From Dehalococcoidia bacterium (GTDB lineage Bacteria > Chloroflexota > Dehalococcoidia > DSTF01 > JACRBR01): a stretch of 64,000 nucleotides of DNA. The notes below the pieces were generated by a model, which saw only the letters and a program-made list of their open reading frames with translations, ran no database searches and was not told the DNA's origin. The number at the start of each line of letters is the position of its first letter. The first letter of the stretch is position 1. The position numbers and the translations under genes were made by a program. Shown piece by piece: positions 15,574 to 23,412 of the stretch. The stretch spans positions 152,125-216,124 of the forward strand of contig JAKFYB010000013.1 in assembly GCA_021731085.1 (NCBI GenBank). The letters are read 5' to 3'.

Positions 15574-16089
15574 TTGGATTCGGACTACCGCATCGACGTT
15601 TCTGAAGTGAACCGCAACCTCGACGTCGCTGATGTCGTCGCGCTGTACTTTCCTCTCTTACGTAAGACGCTGCTCATGGATCTTCGCACAAACGAAGTCG
15701 ATGGTCCGATGATCCGCGTCGTCCCGATGGCGAACACGCCGGAAGAGCGCTTTCAGTCGCTGTTGAAGATGCGTCCGCGTTTCGGACGCCCAGACAGCAT
15801 CACGATCATTCCTTGGCCCAAGTACATCGGCACGCTCGCCGAGATCGGTATCTGGGAACACATCGTCCGCCGCTACGCAGAGACCGGCCACCCTGAGGTC
15901 GTGCGTGAGTGCGAGACGTGTTTCGCCGGCCTGCAGAAGCTTGAGCGCGCCGAAGTCTCACGCGCCATCCGTGGCGAGAACTACGAGACGATCTGGGGCC
16001 AGCGCGGCGTCGCCGAGCGCATCGGTGATGACGACATCGAACTCGAAGATGACGACGTCGAAGAGATCTACGACGACGAAGATCTGTAG
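15574..16089 (+). CDS. uncharacterised protein, paralogue of the gene at 24610-25050
   Basis: The start is the TTG at 15574, preceded by GGGAGG; it gives 171 residues and aligns exactly with the start of the paralogue. No family name comes to mind. Shared blocks with the paralogue include D-x-x-Y-R-x-D at the start, DVVA, PMI-x-x-VP, EERF-x-SL, RPRF, WP-x-Y, TL-x-E-x-GIW, EC-x-x-x-F, LER-x-EV, and GE-x-Y-x-T-x-W near the end. It lacks a signal peptide or membrane segments, so it is probably cytoplasmic. The C-terminus carries an extra acidic tail of about 25 residues (Asp/Glu-rich) not found in the paralogue. It is the first gene after a repeat-bearing gap. Confidence 0.7.
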   Translation: MDSDYRIDVSEVNRNLDVADVVALYFPLLRKTLLMDLRTNEVDGPMIRVVPMANTPEERFQSLLKMRPRFGRPDSITIIPWPKYIGTLAEIGIWEHIVRRYAETGHPEVVRECETCFAGLQKLERAEVSRAIRGENYETIWGQRGVAERIGDDDIELEDDDVEEIYDDEDL

Positions 16090-16240
16090 CCCGCCCCTCC
16101 GTTGAGTCACGTAGCCCGCCTCGCCGTACCCCTCGCTGCTACACCCTGGGCCGACGTAATCGGCGCACTCGCCTACGCTGATTATCGCTCTCAGGGCCTG
16201 TCGTGATATTCTGGCTTCCGACGAACGGAGGCGCTTTCGC

Positions 16241-16645
16241 ATGTCCGCACGGCAGATAGGCCGACCGAACCCAACGTCACAAGCGCGACTGCAGCTGATT
16301 CTGATCCTGCTCGCTGCGTGGAACCTCGCAGCATTCGTGTTCGAACTGCTGAACACTGGCCCAATTCGTGTCGGCGGCATCGATGGCTTGCTGGGTTCGC
16401 GGGCCGTTGACGGCGCGACCGGCGTCCTCGCGCTCGCCTACATCTTCGCCGCGCGCGACCCGCTCCGGTACCGATTCATCCTGTGGCTCGCGCTCGTCGA
16501 GCAGTTCCTGACGCTCTTCACCGCGACCTTTCACTGGGTACGCGACGACGTCACGGGCGGAGAGATCGCGCTGCCGGTCGTCGTTTCCGCCATCTTCCTC
16601 ATCGCACTGCTGACGAGCCTGCCGCGCCAGGCGGACACGGGCTGA
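16241..16645 (+). CDS. small four-helix membrane protein of unknown function
   Basis: This is a 134-residue protein from ATG 16241, with GGAGG nine bases upstream. It has four predicted membrane helices around residues 15-38, 55-73, 82-104 and 110-128, separated by short charged loops. No motif is recognised. The next gene begins two bases after its stop and encodes a protein with the same helix pattern and similar first helix (LILLxxW), so the two probably arose by tandem duplication and function together. Confidence 0.65.
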   Translation: MSARQIGRPNPTSQARLQLILILLAAWNLAAFVFELLNTGPIRVGGIDGLLGSRAVDGATGVLALAYIFAARDPLRYRFILWLALVEQFLTLFTATFHWVRDDVTGGEIALPVVVSAIFLIALLTSLPRQADTG

Positions 16646-16647
16646 CC

Positions 16648-17286
16648 ATGAGCCACCGCACGCCATCACGTCGCGAAGCGCCGCCCGAACCAGAATGGGA
16701 CGAGGAAGAAGAGGAAGACGTCGTCCACACGCGGAGCGTCATCGACGCCCATAGCCTCTTCCGCATCCTGCTGATCCTGCTCACGATCTGGACGGTCTTT
16801 GAAGGAGTCGCGCTCGCGACGGGCGCGTTCTCCGCCGTCGACGCCGGAACAGATCGCACGGCGGAACGCATGCTCGGCGGCCTGATGATCGTCTTCGGTG
16901 GCATCTATGCCATGCTCGCCTGGCGTCGCGGTCAGTACCGACTGTTGCTGTGGGTGCCCTTCGCCGTACAGCTTGCGATAGTCGTGCCGTTGCTGCTTTC
17001 GTTCGACGGTGATCGTGTCTTACTACTCGTGATCTCCAGCGCGTTCCTGGTGCTGATGCTCTACGTCTGGTGGCAAAGCCGCGATATCGAGGATCCGTAC
17101 GACGACTATGGAGAAGGCGAGGAAGAAGAAGACGAAGAAGAGGACGAGGAAGACGCGGACGCCGAGCTCGAAGAGTACGCCGATGGTGAGGACGAGGAAG
17201 AGCCGCCTCCGCCAAAACGCGCGCCGTCCTCCTCAACGCCACCACCTACCCAGCGCGCCGGCAGATTCAGAAAGCGCGACGGCTAG
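16648..17286 (+). CDS. four-helix membrane protein with acidic N- and C-terminal regions
   Basis: This is a 212-residue protein two bases downstream of the gene at 16241. It opens with a Pro/Glu-rich cytoplasmic segment containing a run of Asp/Glu, then has four membrane helices (about residues 35-58, 72-90, 97-115 and 120-138) that resemble those of its neighbour. It ends with a 60-residue tail that is mostly Glu and Asp, then Pro, then a basic end. Such acidic tails are typically disordered and may bind cations or basic proteins. The stop overlaps the convergent glycerate kinase stop by four bases. Function unknown. Confidence 0.65.
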   Translation: MSHRTPSRREAPPEPEWDEEEEEDVVHTRSVIDAHSLFRILLILLTIWTVFEGVALATGAFSAVDAGTDRTAERMLGGLMIVFGGIYAMLAWRRGQYRLLLWVPFAVQLAIVVPLLLSFDGDRVLLLVISSAFLVLMLYVWWQSRDIEDPYDDYGEGEEEEDEEEDEEDADAELEEYADGEDEEEPPPPKRAPSSSTPPPTQRAGRFRKRDG

Positions 17287-18410
17287 CTCCCCATCGACAC
17301 GAGGCCTGAGACGATTCGCCTGGCGGCCGCCCGAACCAGCTCTGTCGCCCCAGCCATCGACTGCTCCAGCGTCGTCCCATCCGAACGCAGATCCTCGACT
17401 GCATAGAACTCCCCGTCGGGCACGTACGACTCGTCCACGTGGCCAGCGATCACTCCCACGCGCTTGCCGTGTTGACGCGCCAGCCGCGCCACGCCGGACG
17501 CCGTCTTGCCGTATGCGGTCTGGCTATCGAGACGTCCCTCGCCTGTGATGACGATGTCCGCCGCGGCGACCTTAGCGTCGAGGCCCGTGACCTCGTCAAC
17601 AAGATCGAACCCGGGCTCGATCGTCGCGTCGAGCATCGCGACGAGCGCCGCCGGCAGTCCACCAGCGGCGCCACTACCGGGGAGCGCCGCAACATCGCGA
17701 CCGAACTCTCCCTCCAGCACGCCCGCCAAATTGCGTAGCGCGTTGTCGAGAATGCGTACGCCGTCAGGTGACGCCCCTTTCTGCGGTCCGAACACCACTG
17801 CCGCGCCTTCAGAACCGATGAGCGGGTTCGTGACATCACACGCGATGCGTATCCGCGTGGTGCGCACCCGTGGATCGAGGCCCGACGCGTCGACGCGCGC
17901 GAGATTCGCGAGCGCGGCCCCACCCTGCGGGAGGTCACCTCCGTACTCGTCGACCAACCGCACTCCGAGCGCGCGCACAGCTCCTGCACCACCGTCCACC
18001 GTCGCGCTGCCGCCGACTCCGACGATGATCTCGCGCGGCGCGTGGTCAAGCGAGGCGCGGATGAGTTCGCCCGTCCCATACGTCGTCGCGATCAGCGGGT
18101 CACGCTCGTGCTCGCGAAGGAGCACCAGCCCCGACGCGGCGGCCATCTCGATAACGGCCGTGCCATGGGATAACAGCGCGAACGACGCCACGACCGGGCG
18201 CATCAGTGGGTCGGCGCAGTGCACGTCGATGCGCCGGCCGCCCTTCGCTGCCAACATCGCGTCGACCAACCCAGGGCCGCCGTCAGACATCGGCGCTTCA
18301 ACTATCTCGGCCTGAGGAAGTGCGTCCCGGACGCCGAGCGTCATCGCACGCGCGGCTTCGATCGCCGTGAGGCTGCCCTTGAACTCCTGGGGTGCGAGCA
18401 GTATCCGCAT
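17283..18410 (-). CDS. glycerate kinase (GlxK/GarK family)
   Basis: This is a 375-residue protein of the glycerate kinase type 1 family, which phosphorylates D-glycerate with ATP to 2- or 3-phosphoglycerate. It opens with ILLAPQEFKGSLTAIEAA, a conserved start with the LAPxxFKGSLTA block, followed by MSDGGPGLVDAM (usually SDGGEGT; here the Glu is Pro). GVGGSATVDGGAGAV is the glycine-rich block and GEGRLDSQTAYGKT the C-terminal signature. The mRNA is probably leaderless: TAGATT lies six bases before the ATG and there is no ribosome site. No other photorespiratory or glyoxylate genes are nearby. Confidence 0.85.
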   Translation of the reverse strand: MRILLAPQEFKGSLTAIEAARAMTLGVRDALPQAEIVEAPMSDGGPGLVDAMLAAKGGRRIDVHCADPLMRPVVASFALLSHGTAVIEMAAASGLVLLREHERDPLIATTYGTGELIRASLDHAPREIIVGVGGSATVDGGAGAVRALGVRLVDEYGGDLPQGGAALANLARVDASGLDPRVRTTRIRIACDVTNPLIGSEGAAVVFGPQKGASPDGVRILDNALRNLAGVLEGEFGRDVAALPGSGAAGGLPAALVAMLDATIEPGFDLVDEVTGLDAKVAAADIVITGEGRLDSQTAYGKTASGVARLARQHGKRVGVIAGHVDESYVPDGEFYAVEDLRSDGTTLEQSMAGATELVRAAARRIVSGLVSMGS

Positions 18411-18416
18411 CGCGGC

Positions 18417-18422
18417 AATCTA
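18417..18422 (-). promoter_or_regulatory. -10 element TAGATT for glycerate kinase (leaderless)
   Basis: TAGATT lies six bases before the glycerate kinase ATG, which would place the transcription start at the start codon. There is no Shine-Dalgarno sequence. Confidence 0.45.
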
Positions 18423-18439
18423 TCGACCAAGGCTTGATC

Positions 18440-18485
18440 TTGACAGCAGCACAGGCGTTCTACTAGACTTCACATATTAGAACGC
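18440..18485 (+). promoter_or_regulatory. promoter and inverted repeat upstream of the small zinc-ribbon gene
   Basis: TTGACA (18440-18445) and TAGACT (18464-18469) are 18 bases apart. Exact inverted repeats GCGTTCTA (18455-18462) and TAGAACGC (18478-18485) bracket the -10 hexamer. The right arm also starts a TAGnAC-N4-GTnCTA near-palindrome (18478-18493). This is a plausible repressor site covering the core promoter. Confidence 0.5.
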
Positions 18486-18511
18486 TTGTACTATCCCACC
18501 AAGGAGGCGCC

Positions 18512-18643
18512 ATGTCTCGCAGGATTCGAGTTCGAACCATCATCGTGCCCCGCGCACGCGCTTGTCCTGACTGTGGCGGACCACTGGTCCACGCCGAAGG
18601 CTGCGTGACCTGCCCGGTCTGCGGCTTCAGCGCCTGCTCGTAA
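18512..18643 (+). CDS. 43-residue zinc-ribbon protein resembling the class II RNR tail
   Basis: ATG at 18512 follows AAGGAGG by four bases. The product has an Arg-rich N-terminus and then CPDCGG, a linking GC, CPVCG and a final Cys near the end. This pattern resembles the C-terminal zinc ribbon of vitamin B12-dependent ribonucleotide reductases, where the Cys-rich tail handles thiol exchange and metal binding. Here it stands alone. The strong ribosome site, its own promoter and the complete Cys set argue that it is a real gene. Its role could be as a stand-alone metal-binding or nucleic-acid-binding protein; this is inference. Confidence 0.7.
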   Translation: MSRRIRVRTIIVPRARACPDCGGPLVHAEGCVTCPVCGFSACS

Positions 18644-18667
18644 GGCCGCCAAATTGGGTCCGCCAAA

Positions 18668-18681
18668 CGCACAAAAGTGCG
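18668..18681. terminator. short hairpin after the zinc-ribbon gene
   Basis: CGCAC and GTGCG flank an AAAA loop, 24 nt after the stop codon. No T-run; weak evidence for termination. Confidence 0.3.
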
Positions 18682-18714
18682 AAACGAAATAGCCCGCCGT
18701 ACCCGTGTGTATGA

Positions 18715-18730
18715 TGCTGCACATGCAGCA
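18715..18730. other. second short inverted repeat before the AmaP-like gene
   Basis: TGCTGC and GCAGCA flank ACAT, about 50 nt upstream of the AmaP-like start codon. It could be an operator or a second terminator. Confidence 0.3.
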
Positions 18731-18781
18731 CCAATTACCGTCCACGTACTCGCGATGCAGCTACCGTATTGAGTCCGCGCC

Positions 18782-19405
18782 GTGAACGAGGGCGAGGGCC
18801 AGGCCAATCGCTTCATCGTGTCGCTCCTCGCGATGTTGGTGATCTTCGCCGCCCTGCTCACGATCGTCCTGGCCTGGACGGCGGCAGACGCAACCATCGA
18901 ACGCATCAGCAACTTCGCTGGCTTTCTCGAAGATCACAACGACCGCGACGGCAAGCTGATCCTGACGCTCGGGATGGTCGTCGTGATCCTGATCATGGCC
19001 AGCGTGCTCGTCCTCGAGCTCACAGCCTCACCTACGCAGCGCATGCGCGTGCGGTATGTGACGGCGGGCGAGGTGACCATTACGACGGCACGCATCGCCG
19101 AGCACATCGACGAAGCCGTGCGCCGGGTGCCACATGTCGCCGAATCCCGCACGACGGTCGCCCGCAAAGGCAAGCGCATCGACCTCGTTCTCGACCTTCA
19201 CGTCGATCCAGGTGCCGAGCTGGCGCAAACGGCAGACGAAGCTTGCCGGACAGCGCACACTCTCGTCGAGAAACTCGGCATCGAACTTGCCGCCATGCCA
19301 CGAGCGCGACTGCACTATCGTGAGTTACGCTTGCAGGCAGAAGTCACCCAAGGTGATCAGGGAAGCTGGGAGAGGCCGCTGGCCGAGGAGCAACGTGACA
19401 ACTGA
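18782..19405 (+). CDS. AmaP-like alkaline shock membrane-anchor protein
   Basis: This is a 207-residue protein from a GTG start. It has two membrane helices (about residues 11-33 and 59-79) and then a ~110-residue cytoplasmic domain (GEVTITTARIAEHIDEAVRRVP, KRIDLVLDLHVDPG). This is the layout of AmaP, which anchors Asp23-type alkaline shock proteins at the membrane in Gram-positive bacteria. No asp23 or DUF2273 gene is next to it here. Its end overlaps the start of scpB by 11 bases, so translation is probably coupled. The N-terminal ribosome site is weak, and the annotated start is the only good in-frame choice before the first helix. Confidence 0.65.
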   Translation: MNEGEGQANRFIVSLLAMLVIFAALLTIVLAWTAADATIERISNFAGFLEDHNDRDGKLILTLGMVVVILIMASVLVLELTASPTQRMRVRYVTAGEVTITTARIAEHIDEAVRRVPHVAESRTTVARKGKRIDLVLDLHVDPGAELAQTADEACRTAHTLVEKLGIELAAMPRARLHYRELRLQAEVTQGDQGSWERPLAEEQRDN

Positions 19406-20000
19406 CGAAGCGCCATCGCACCTGAAGAAGCGCAAAGCCCGCCTCATCGAACCACCCCCCGAGGAACACCTCGTGCAAGCGGTCGAAGCGATTCTCTTCG
19501 TCGCTGACGCTCCGCTCGAAATCGCCGCACTGTCACGCGTCCTCGCGTCATCAAAGGGCGACATCGTAAAGGCACTGGACGAACTTGCCGAGCAGTGCCG
19601 CGACCGCGGCGTTCGTCTGCAACGGACGGGCGAGCTGGTGCAACTCGTATCGGCCGGTCACACCGCCGTGTACGTCGAGCGCTTTCTCGGTCTCGAACAC
19701 CCGCCGCTCACGAACGCGTCGCTCGAAACGCTCGCGATCATCGCCTACCGCCAGCCGGTCACGCGGCCCGACATCGAATCCGTGCGTGGCGTCGACTGCG
19801 ACGGCCCGATCCGCACGCTCGCAGCACGCGGCCTGATCGAAGAAGTCGGGCGTGCGCCTGTCGCCGGTCGTCCAGTGCTGTTTGGCACAACGGTTCGCTT
19901 TCTCGAATACTTCGGTCTCGAAAGGCCGGATGATCTCCCACCACTCCCGCTCGCCGAAGAGCCGATGGCCGTCGAAGAAGAGGAAGAGGTCATCATCTGA
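19395..20000 (+). CDS. scpB: segregation and condensation protein ScpB
   Basis: This is a 201-residue protein from GTG 19395, with GAGGAG just upstream. ScpB is the winged-helix kleisin-interacting subunit of the SMC-ScpAB condensin complex that compacts and segregates chromosomes. The match is good: VEAILFVADAPLEIAALSRVL forms the first winged helix and LETLAIIAYRQPVTRPDIESVRGVDCDGPIRTLAARGLIEEVGR is the most conserved block of the family. It ends in an acidic tail. scpA is not in the window next to it, which is unusual because the pair is commonly adjacent. The open frame continues further upstream within the AmaP-like gene but without family similarity. Confidence 0.9.
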   Translation: MTTDEAPSHLKKRKARLIEPPPEEHLVQAVEAILFVADAPLEIAALSRVLASSKGDIVKALDELAEQCRDRGVRLQRTGELVQLVSAGHTAVYVERFLGLEHPPLTNASLETLAIIAYRQPVTRPDIESVRGVDCDGPIRTLAARGLIEEVGRAPVAGRPVLFGTTVRFLEYFGLERPDDLPPLPLAEEPMAVEEEEEVII

Positions 20001-20014
20001 CTGCCGAGGGTCGG

Positions 20015-20308
20015 CTGCATGTCGGCGTGACGCGCGTGCGGATCCGCATACCCGATAGCGCGTCGTTGAAGGACAAGCGGCAGGTCATCCGTAGCCTCTC
20101 CCAACGCATCCGGAACACGTACCAGGCCGCTGTAGCGGAGGTCGATGACAACGAGGCTTGGCAGATCGCCACACTTGGCATCGCCGTCGTCGCGAACACG
20201 CATCGTCACTGCGAAGAGGTGCTGAACGCGATCGAAGCTCACATCCGCGAAACTCGCCTGGACGCCGAGATCATCGATATCCAGAAGGACATCGAAGAGT
20301 TCGACTAG
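20015..20308 (+). CDS. YlxP-like (DUF503) protein with probable CTG start
   Basis: The family begins with a strand of the form M-x-VGV followed by IPxxxSLKDKR. Here HVGV precedes TRVRIRIPDSASLKDKRQV. Reaching it requires starting at the CTG at 20015, which has GAGGG four bases upstream; 97 residues result. The nearest standard start is GTG at 20027, which would drop the first strand and has no ribosome site. YlxP proteins are small cytoplasmic proteins often encoded beside rbfA and truB and may assist ribosome maturation; function is not settled. It is 14 nt downstream of scpB. Confidence 0.75.
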   Translation: MHVGVTRVRIRIPDSASLKDKRQVIRSLSQRIRNTYQAAVAEVDDNEAWQIATLGIAVVANTHRHCEEVLNAIEAHIRETRLDAEIIDIQKDIEEFD

Positions 20309-20325
20309 GCGCAATCTCAGCCGGA

Positions 20326-20331
20326 TACAAT
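20326..20331 (+). promoter_or_regulatory. -10 element TACAAT for the antiporter gene (leaderless)
   Basis: TACAAT lies seven bases before the ATG of the cation:proton antiporter gene, which has no ribosome site. The expected transcription start coincides with the start codon. Confidence 0.5.
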
Positions 20332-20338
20332 CCCTGCG

Positions 20339-22021
20339 ATGGAGAGCGAGACCAGCCTGCTCCTCGACGTGACCGTCGCGTTTGGCCTCGCCCTCGTCGG
20401 TGGCTGGATCGCGACGCGGCTGCGCCTGCCCGCAATCGTCGGCTACATCGCAGCCGGCGCCGTCATCTCACCCCTCACACCCGGCTTCGTCGGCGACATC
20501 GAACGGCTGCGCCTGCTCGGCGACATCGGCGTGGTGTTGCTTCTCTTCGCCATCGGCGTGCAATTCACGGTCAGCGACCTCTCGAAAGGCGGCGTGCGTA
20601 TCATCGTCGTTGCCGTTGCTGCCACGTGCGCGGGCTTTGCGGGCGGCTTCGCACTAGCACCGATCCTCGGCTGGACATTGCACGAAGCGACGTTCGCAGG
20701 CGCGGCCGCGGGGATTTGCAGCAGTGTCGTCCTCGTCACGTTCCTCGAACGCCGCGGCGAGATCGCCACTGAGCACGGACGCGCGGCCATCGGCCTTGCC
20801 ATCGTCCAGGACTTGATCGCGGTCGTTCTCATCATTGTCCTGGAAGTCGTTACCGACGACACCGGCGGAACCACGTCGGAAGTGTTTCGAGAAACCGGAT
20901 GGGCTGCACTGAAGGCGTTCGCGTTCGTGGTCGGTGTCCTCCTCTTCGGTTTGCGCATCGTCCCGCTCGTCCTCAATCGCGTCGCGGACGAACGCTCCCG
21001 CGAACTCTTCTTTCTGGCCATCGCCCTTCTTGTCATCGGGACAGCGCTGGCCTCCGAGCAGGTTGGGCTCTCCATTGCGTTAGGGGCGTTTCTCGCGGGC
21101 ATCCTCGTGTCAGAATCGGATCTCTCGCACCGGGTACTGGGCGAACTACTTCCAATTCGCGATGTCTTCGCCGTGTTGTTTTTCGTCGCCGCCGGGATGC
21201 TGATCGACCCCGACGTATTGCAAGATGAGTGGGCTAGCGTCATCGCAATCACGGCCATCATCCTCATCGCCCGCCCGCTCGCCACGTTCGCCGTCATGCG
21301 CCTGACCGGATTCCCTGTCCACACGACCATGATGACTGCAGCGCTGACTGTGCCGATCGCCGAATTCTCGTTCCTCCTGGCTGGCACTGGCCTCGACAAC
21401 GGCGCAATCAGCGGTGACTTCTTCAGCGCGATCATCACCGCCGCTGTGATCTCGATCGTGCTAACCCCGGGGCTGTTACTGGTGGCCGAACGCTTTTCGG
21501 ACATCCGTCCCCTCGCAACGGCTGATGTCACCACCCCACCACCATCTCGGCTGGGGAGGCGCGCCGTCGTCTGCGGCTATAACGAGGTCGGCCGGACAAT
21601 CGTGGCGATCCTCCAGCCTCGCTTTGACGTCCGCGTGATCGAGGACGACGCGCGAGCGGCGCGCGATGCACGATCGCACGACATCGACGTCATCGAGGGC
21701 AACCCCACGAGCCCGGCTGTGCTCAAACACGCGGGAATCGAGGACGCCCGCGTTGTTGTAATCGCGCTCGAAGACCCGTTCGCGACGCGACTGTTTGCCG
21801 AGCGCGCAAGGGAGATCAATCCGCACGTCGACATCGTGGCGCGTGCACTGGTGCATACCGAAGCCGCCAAGCTTCGAGCTCGGAACATTGAGACTGTCGT
21901 CGCCGAAGATGAAGTCGCCTTTGAGTTGGCGCGCTACGGCCTCCACCGTTTTGGACTCTCCACGCGAGAGTCGCTCGCCATCATCCAGCAATTCCGTGCG
22001 CGAGCGCGGCTTCTCGACTAG
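20339..22021 (+). CDS. KefB-type cation:proton antiporter with TrkA-N domain
   Basis: This is a 560-residue monovalent cation:proton antiporter-2 protein. About 12-13 membrane helices run from residue 8 to about 385, including RLPAIVGYIAAGAVISP near the start and LSIALGAFLAGILVSES in the middle (the latter is well conserved in KefB/KefC). The cytosolic end has a Rossmann TrkA-N domain beginning with VVCGYNEVGRTIVAIL, where the usual GxGxxG is GYNEVG; it binds NAD(H) or nucleotides and gates transport. Likely role: potassium or sodium efflux in pH or osmotic stress. A separate ligand-binding TrkA-C domain is not obvious. Convergent with rimO. Confidence 0.85.
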   Translation: MESETSLLLDVTVAFGLALVGGWIATRLRLPAIVGYIAAGAVISPLTPGFVGDIERLRLLGDIGVVLLLFAIGVQFTVSDLSKGGVRIIVVAVAATCAGFAGGFALAPILGWTLHEATFAGAAAGICSSVVLVTFLERRGEIATEHGRAAIGLAIVQDLIAVVLIIVLEVVTDDTGGTTSEVFRETGWAALKAFAFVVGVLLFGLRIVPLVLNRVADERSRELFFLAIALLVIGTALASEQVGLSIALGAFLAGILVSESDLSHRVLGELLPIRDVFAVLFFVAAGMLIDPDVLQDEWASVIAITAIILIARPLATFAVMRLTGFPVHTTMMTAALTVPIAEFSFLLAGTGLDNGAISGDFFSAIITAAVISIVLTPGLLLVAERFSDIRPLATADVTTPPPSRLGRRAVVCGYNEVGRTIVAILQPRFDVRVIEDDARAARDARSHDIDVIEGNPTSPAVLKHAGIEDARVVVIALEDPFATRLFAERAREINPHVDIVARALVHTEAAKLRARNIETVVAEDEVAFELARYGLHRFGLSTRESLAIIQQFRARARLLD

Positions 22022-22048
22022 GCGGCACGGCCAGTATCCGTTGCTGCC

Positions 22049-23368
22049 TCAGCCGATGGGTTCGGCAACGAGGTCGTAGGCCAGCGACTGGAGAACACGT
22101 GCGCGTACGAAGTCGCCCGGACCGAAGTCACCACGCAGCAGCACCAGGCCATCGACTTCCGGAGCATCGCGGTAACAGCGGCCAATCACGAAGTCCTGGT
22201 CGAGGCCCTCCCGCTCACCGCTGCTCAGCGACTCCACCAGCACGTCGACCTCGAGACCAACCATCGCGCGGTTCTTGATGATCGACACCTGCTGCGCGAC
22301 CTCCATGAGCTGACGTTGGCGGCGTTTCTTCGTGCGTTCGGGCACTGGGTTCGGTTCGAGCGCGGCCGGCGACTCGGATTGCGGTGAGAACGTGAAGCAG
22401 CCGACGTGGTCGAAGGCCATCTCCCGGACGAACCCAAGCAGCTCCTGGAACTCCGCGTCGGTCTCGCCCGGATACCCGACGATAAATGTTGTCCGGATTG
22501 CGATGTCGGGCATCGCCGCGCGGAGCGTATCGAGCATTTCACGCACAAGACGCTTGTTACTCGGGCGCTTCATACGCCGAAGCACGCTCTCGCTCCCATG
22601 CTGCAGCGGGATGTCGATGTAGTGCACGACGTTTGGCAGGCGCGCCATCGTCTCTGCCAGCTGCTTCGTCACGTGACCAGGGTAGGCGTACATGATGCGA
22701 ATCCACGGCACCTCTGGACACGCAGCCGATATCCGTTCGAGGAGGTCCGGCAGCCCATCGCGCAGCCCCAGATCGCGGCCGTAGTCGGTGCTGTCCTGCG
22801 CGACGAGCACGATCTCCTTCACGCCCTGACCTGCAAGTCGCCGGGCCTCTTCGACGAGTTCATCCGCAGGCGTGCTGTGCAGCTTGCCCTTCATTTTCGG
22901 GATGATGCAGAACGTGCACGGCGCGTTGCAGCCGTCAGAAATCTTCAGGTACGCGCTCGATCGCGCGGCGGCCACCAGCGGAATGACCTCGGGAATGTCG
23001 AACGGCGGCTCTTCCATGCGCACAGGCTCGAGCTGCTGGACGTAGCTGCTGATGCCCGTCCAGTCTTCCGCGCCAAACACGGCATCGATCTCGGGTATTT
23101 CGGCCTTGAGCTCCGCTCCATGAAGCGCCGTCAAGCACCCGGCGACGACCAATTGCTGGCCACGCGGCTTCCCCTGTGCAAGCTCCAGGATCGTGTTAAC
23201 CGACTCTTCCTTGGAGGCGTCAATGAAGCCACACGTATTGACGATGACCATCTGGGCGGCGCCAGGCTCTGTGACCTCGACGTGTTCGCCTTCGCCGAGC
23301 ACGCGCGCAATGCGCTCGCTGTCAGCGACGTTCTTCGCACAACCAAGAGTGACGATGTGATAACGCAC
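22049..23368 (-). CDS. rimO: ribosomal protein S12 methylthiotransferase RimO
   Basis: This is a 439-residue radical-SAM methylthiotransferase that modifies an Asp of ribosomal protein S12. The N-terminal MTTase domain has TLGCAKN and VNTCGFID, with the Cys ligands of the first 4Fe-4S cluster. The radical-SAM cluster is CNAPCTFC, followed by the IIPKMKGKLHS stretch. The C-terminal TRAM domain contains DAPEVDGLV, characteristic of RimO rather than MiaB. The start is GTG 23368; TACCCT lies five bases upstream and there is no ribosome site, so the mRNA is probably leaderless. It is transcribed in the same direction as the RodZ-like gene 44 nt upstream. Confidence 0.9.
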   Translation of the reverse strand: MRYHIVTLGCAKNVADSERIARVLGEGEHVEVTEPGAAQMVIVNTCGFIDASKEESVNTILELAQGKPRGQQLVVAGCLTALHGAELKAEIPEIDAVFGAEDWTGISSYVQQLEPVRMEEPPFDIPEVIPLVAAARSSAYLKISDGCNAPCTFCIIPKMKGKLHSTPADELVEEARRLAGQGVKEIVLVAQDSTDYGRDLGLRDGLPDLLERISAACPEVPWIRIMYAYPGHVTKQLAETMARLPNVVHYIDIPLQHGSESVLRRMKRPSNKRLVREMLDTLRAAMPDIAIRTTFIVGYPGETDAEFQELLGFVREMAFDHVGCFTFSPQSESPAALEPNPVPERTKKRRQRQLMEVAQQVSIIKNRAMVGLEVDVLVESLSSGEREGLDQDFVIGRCYRDAPEVDGLVLLRGDFGPGDFVRARVLQSLAYDLVAEPIG

Positions 23369-23373
23369 AGTTC

Positions 23374-23379
23374 AGGGTA
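23374..23379 (-). promoter_or_regulatory. -10-like element TACCCT for rimO (leaderless)
   Basis: TACCCT is separated from the rimO GTG by five bases. The same hexamer precedes ribF by six bases. No Shine-Dalgarno sequence is present. Confidence 0.4.
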
Positions 23380-23412
23380 GCAGCCAACGAATCGCCCGAA
23401 AGAAGGTCAGGT

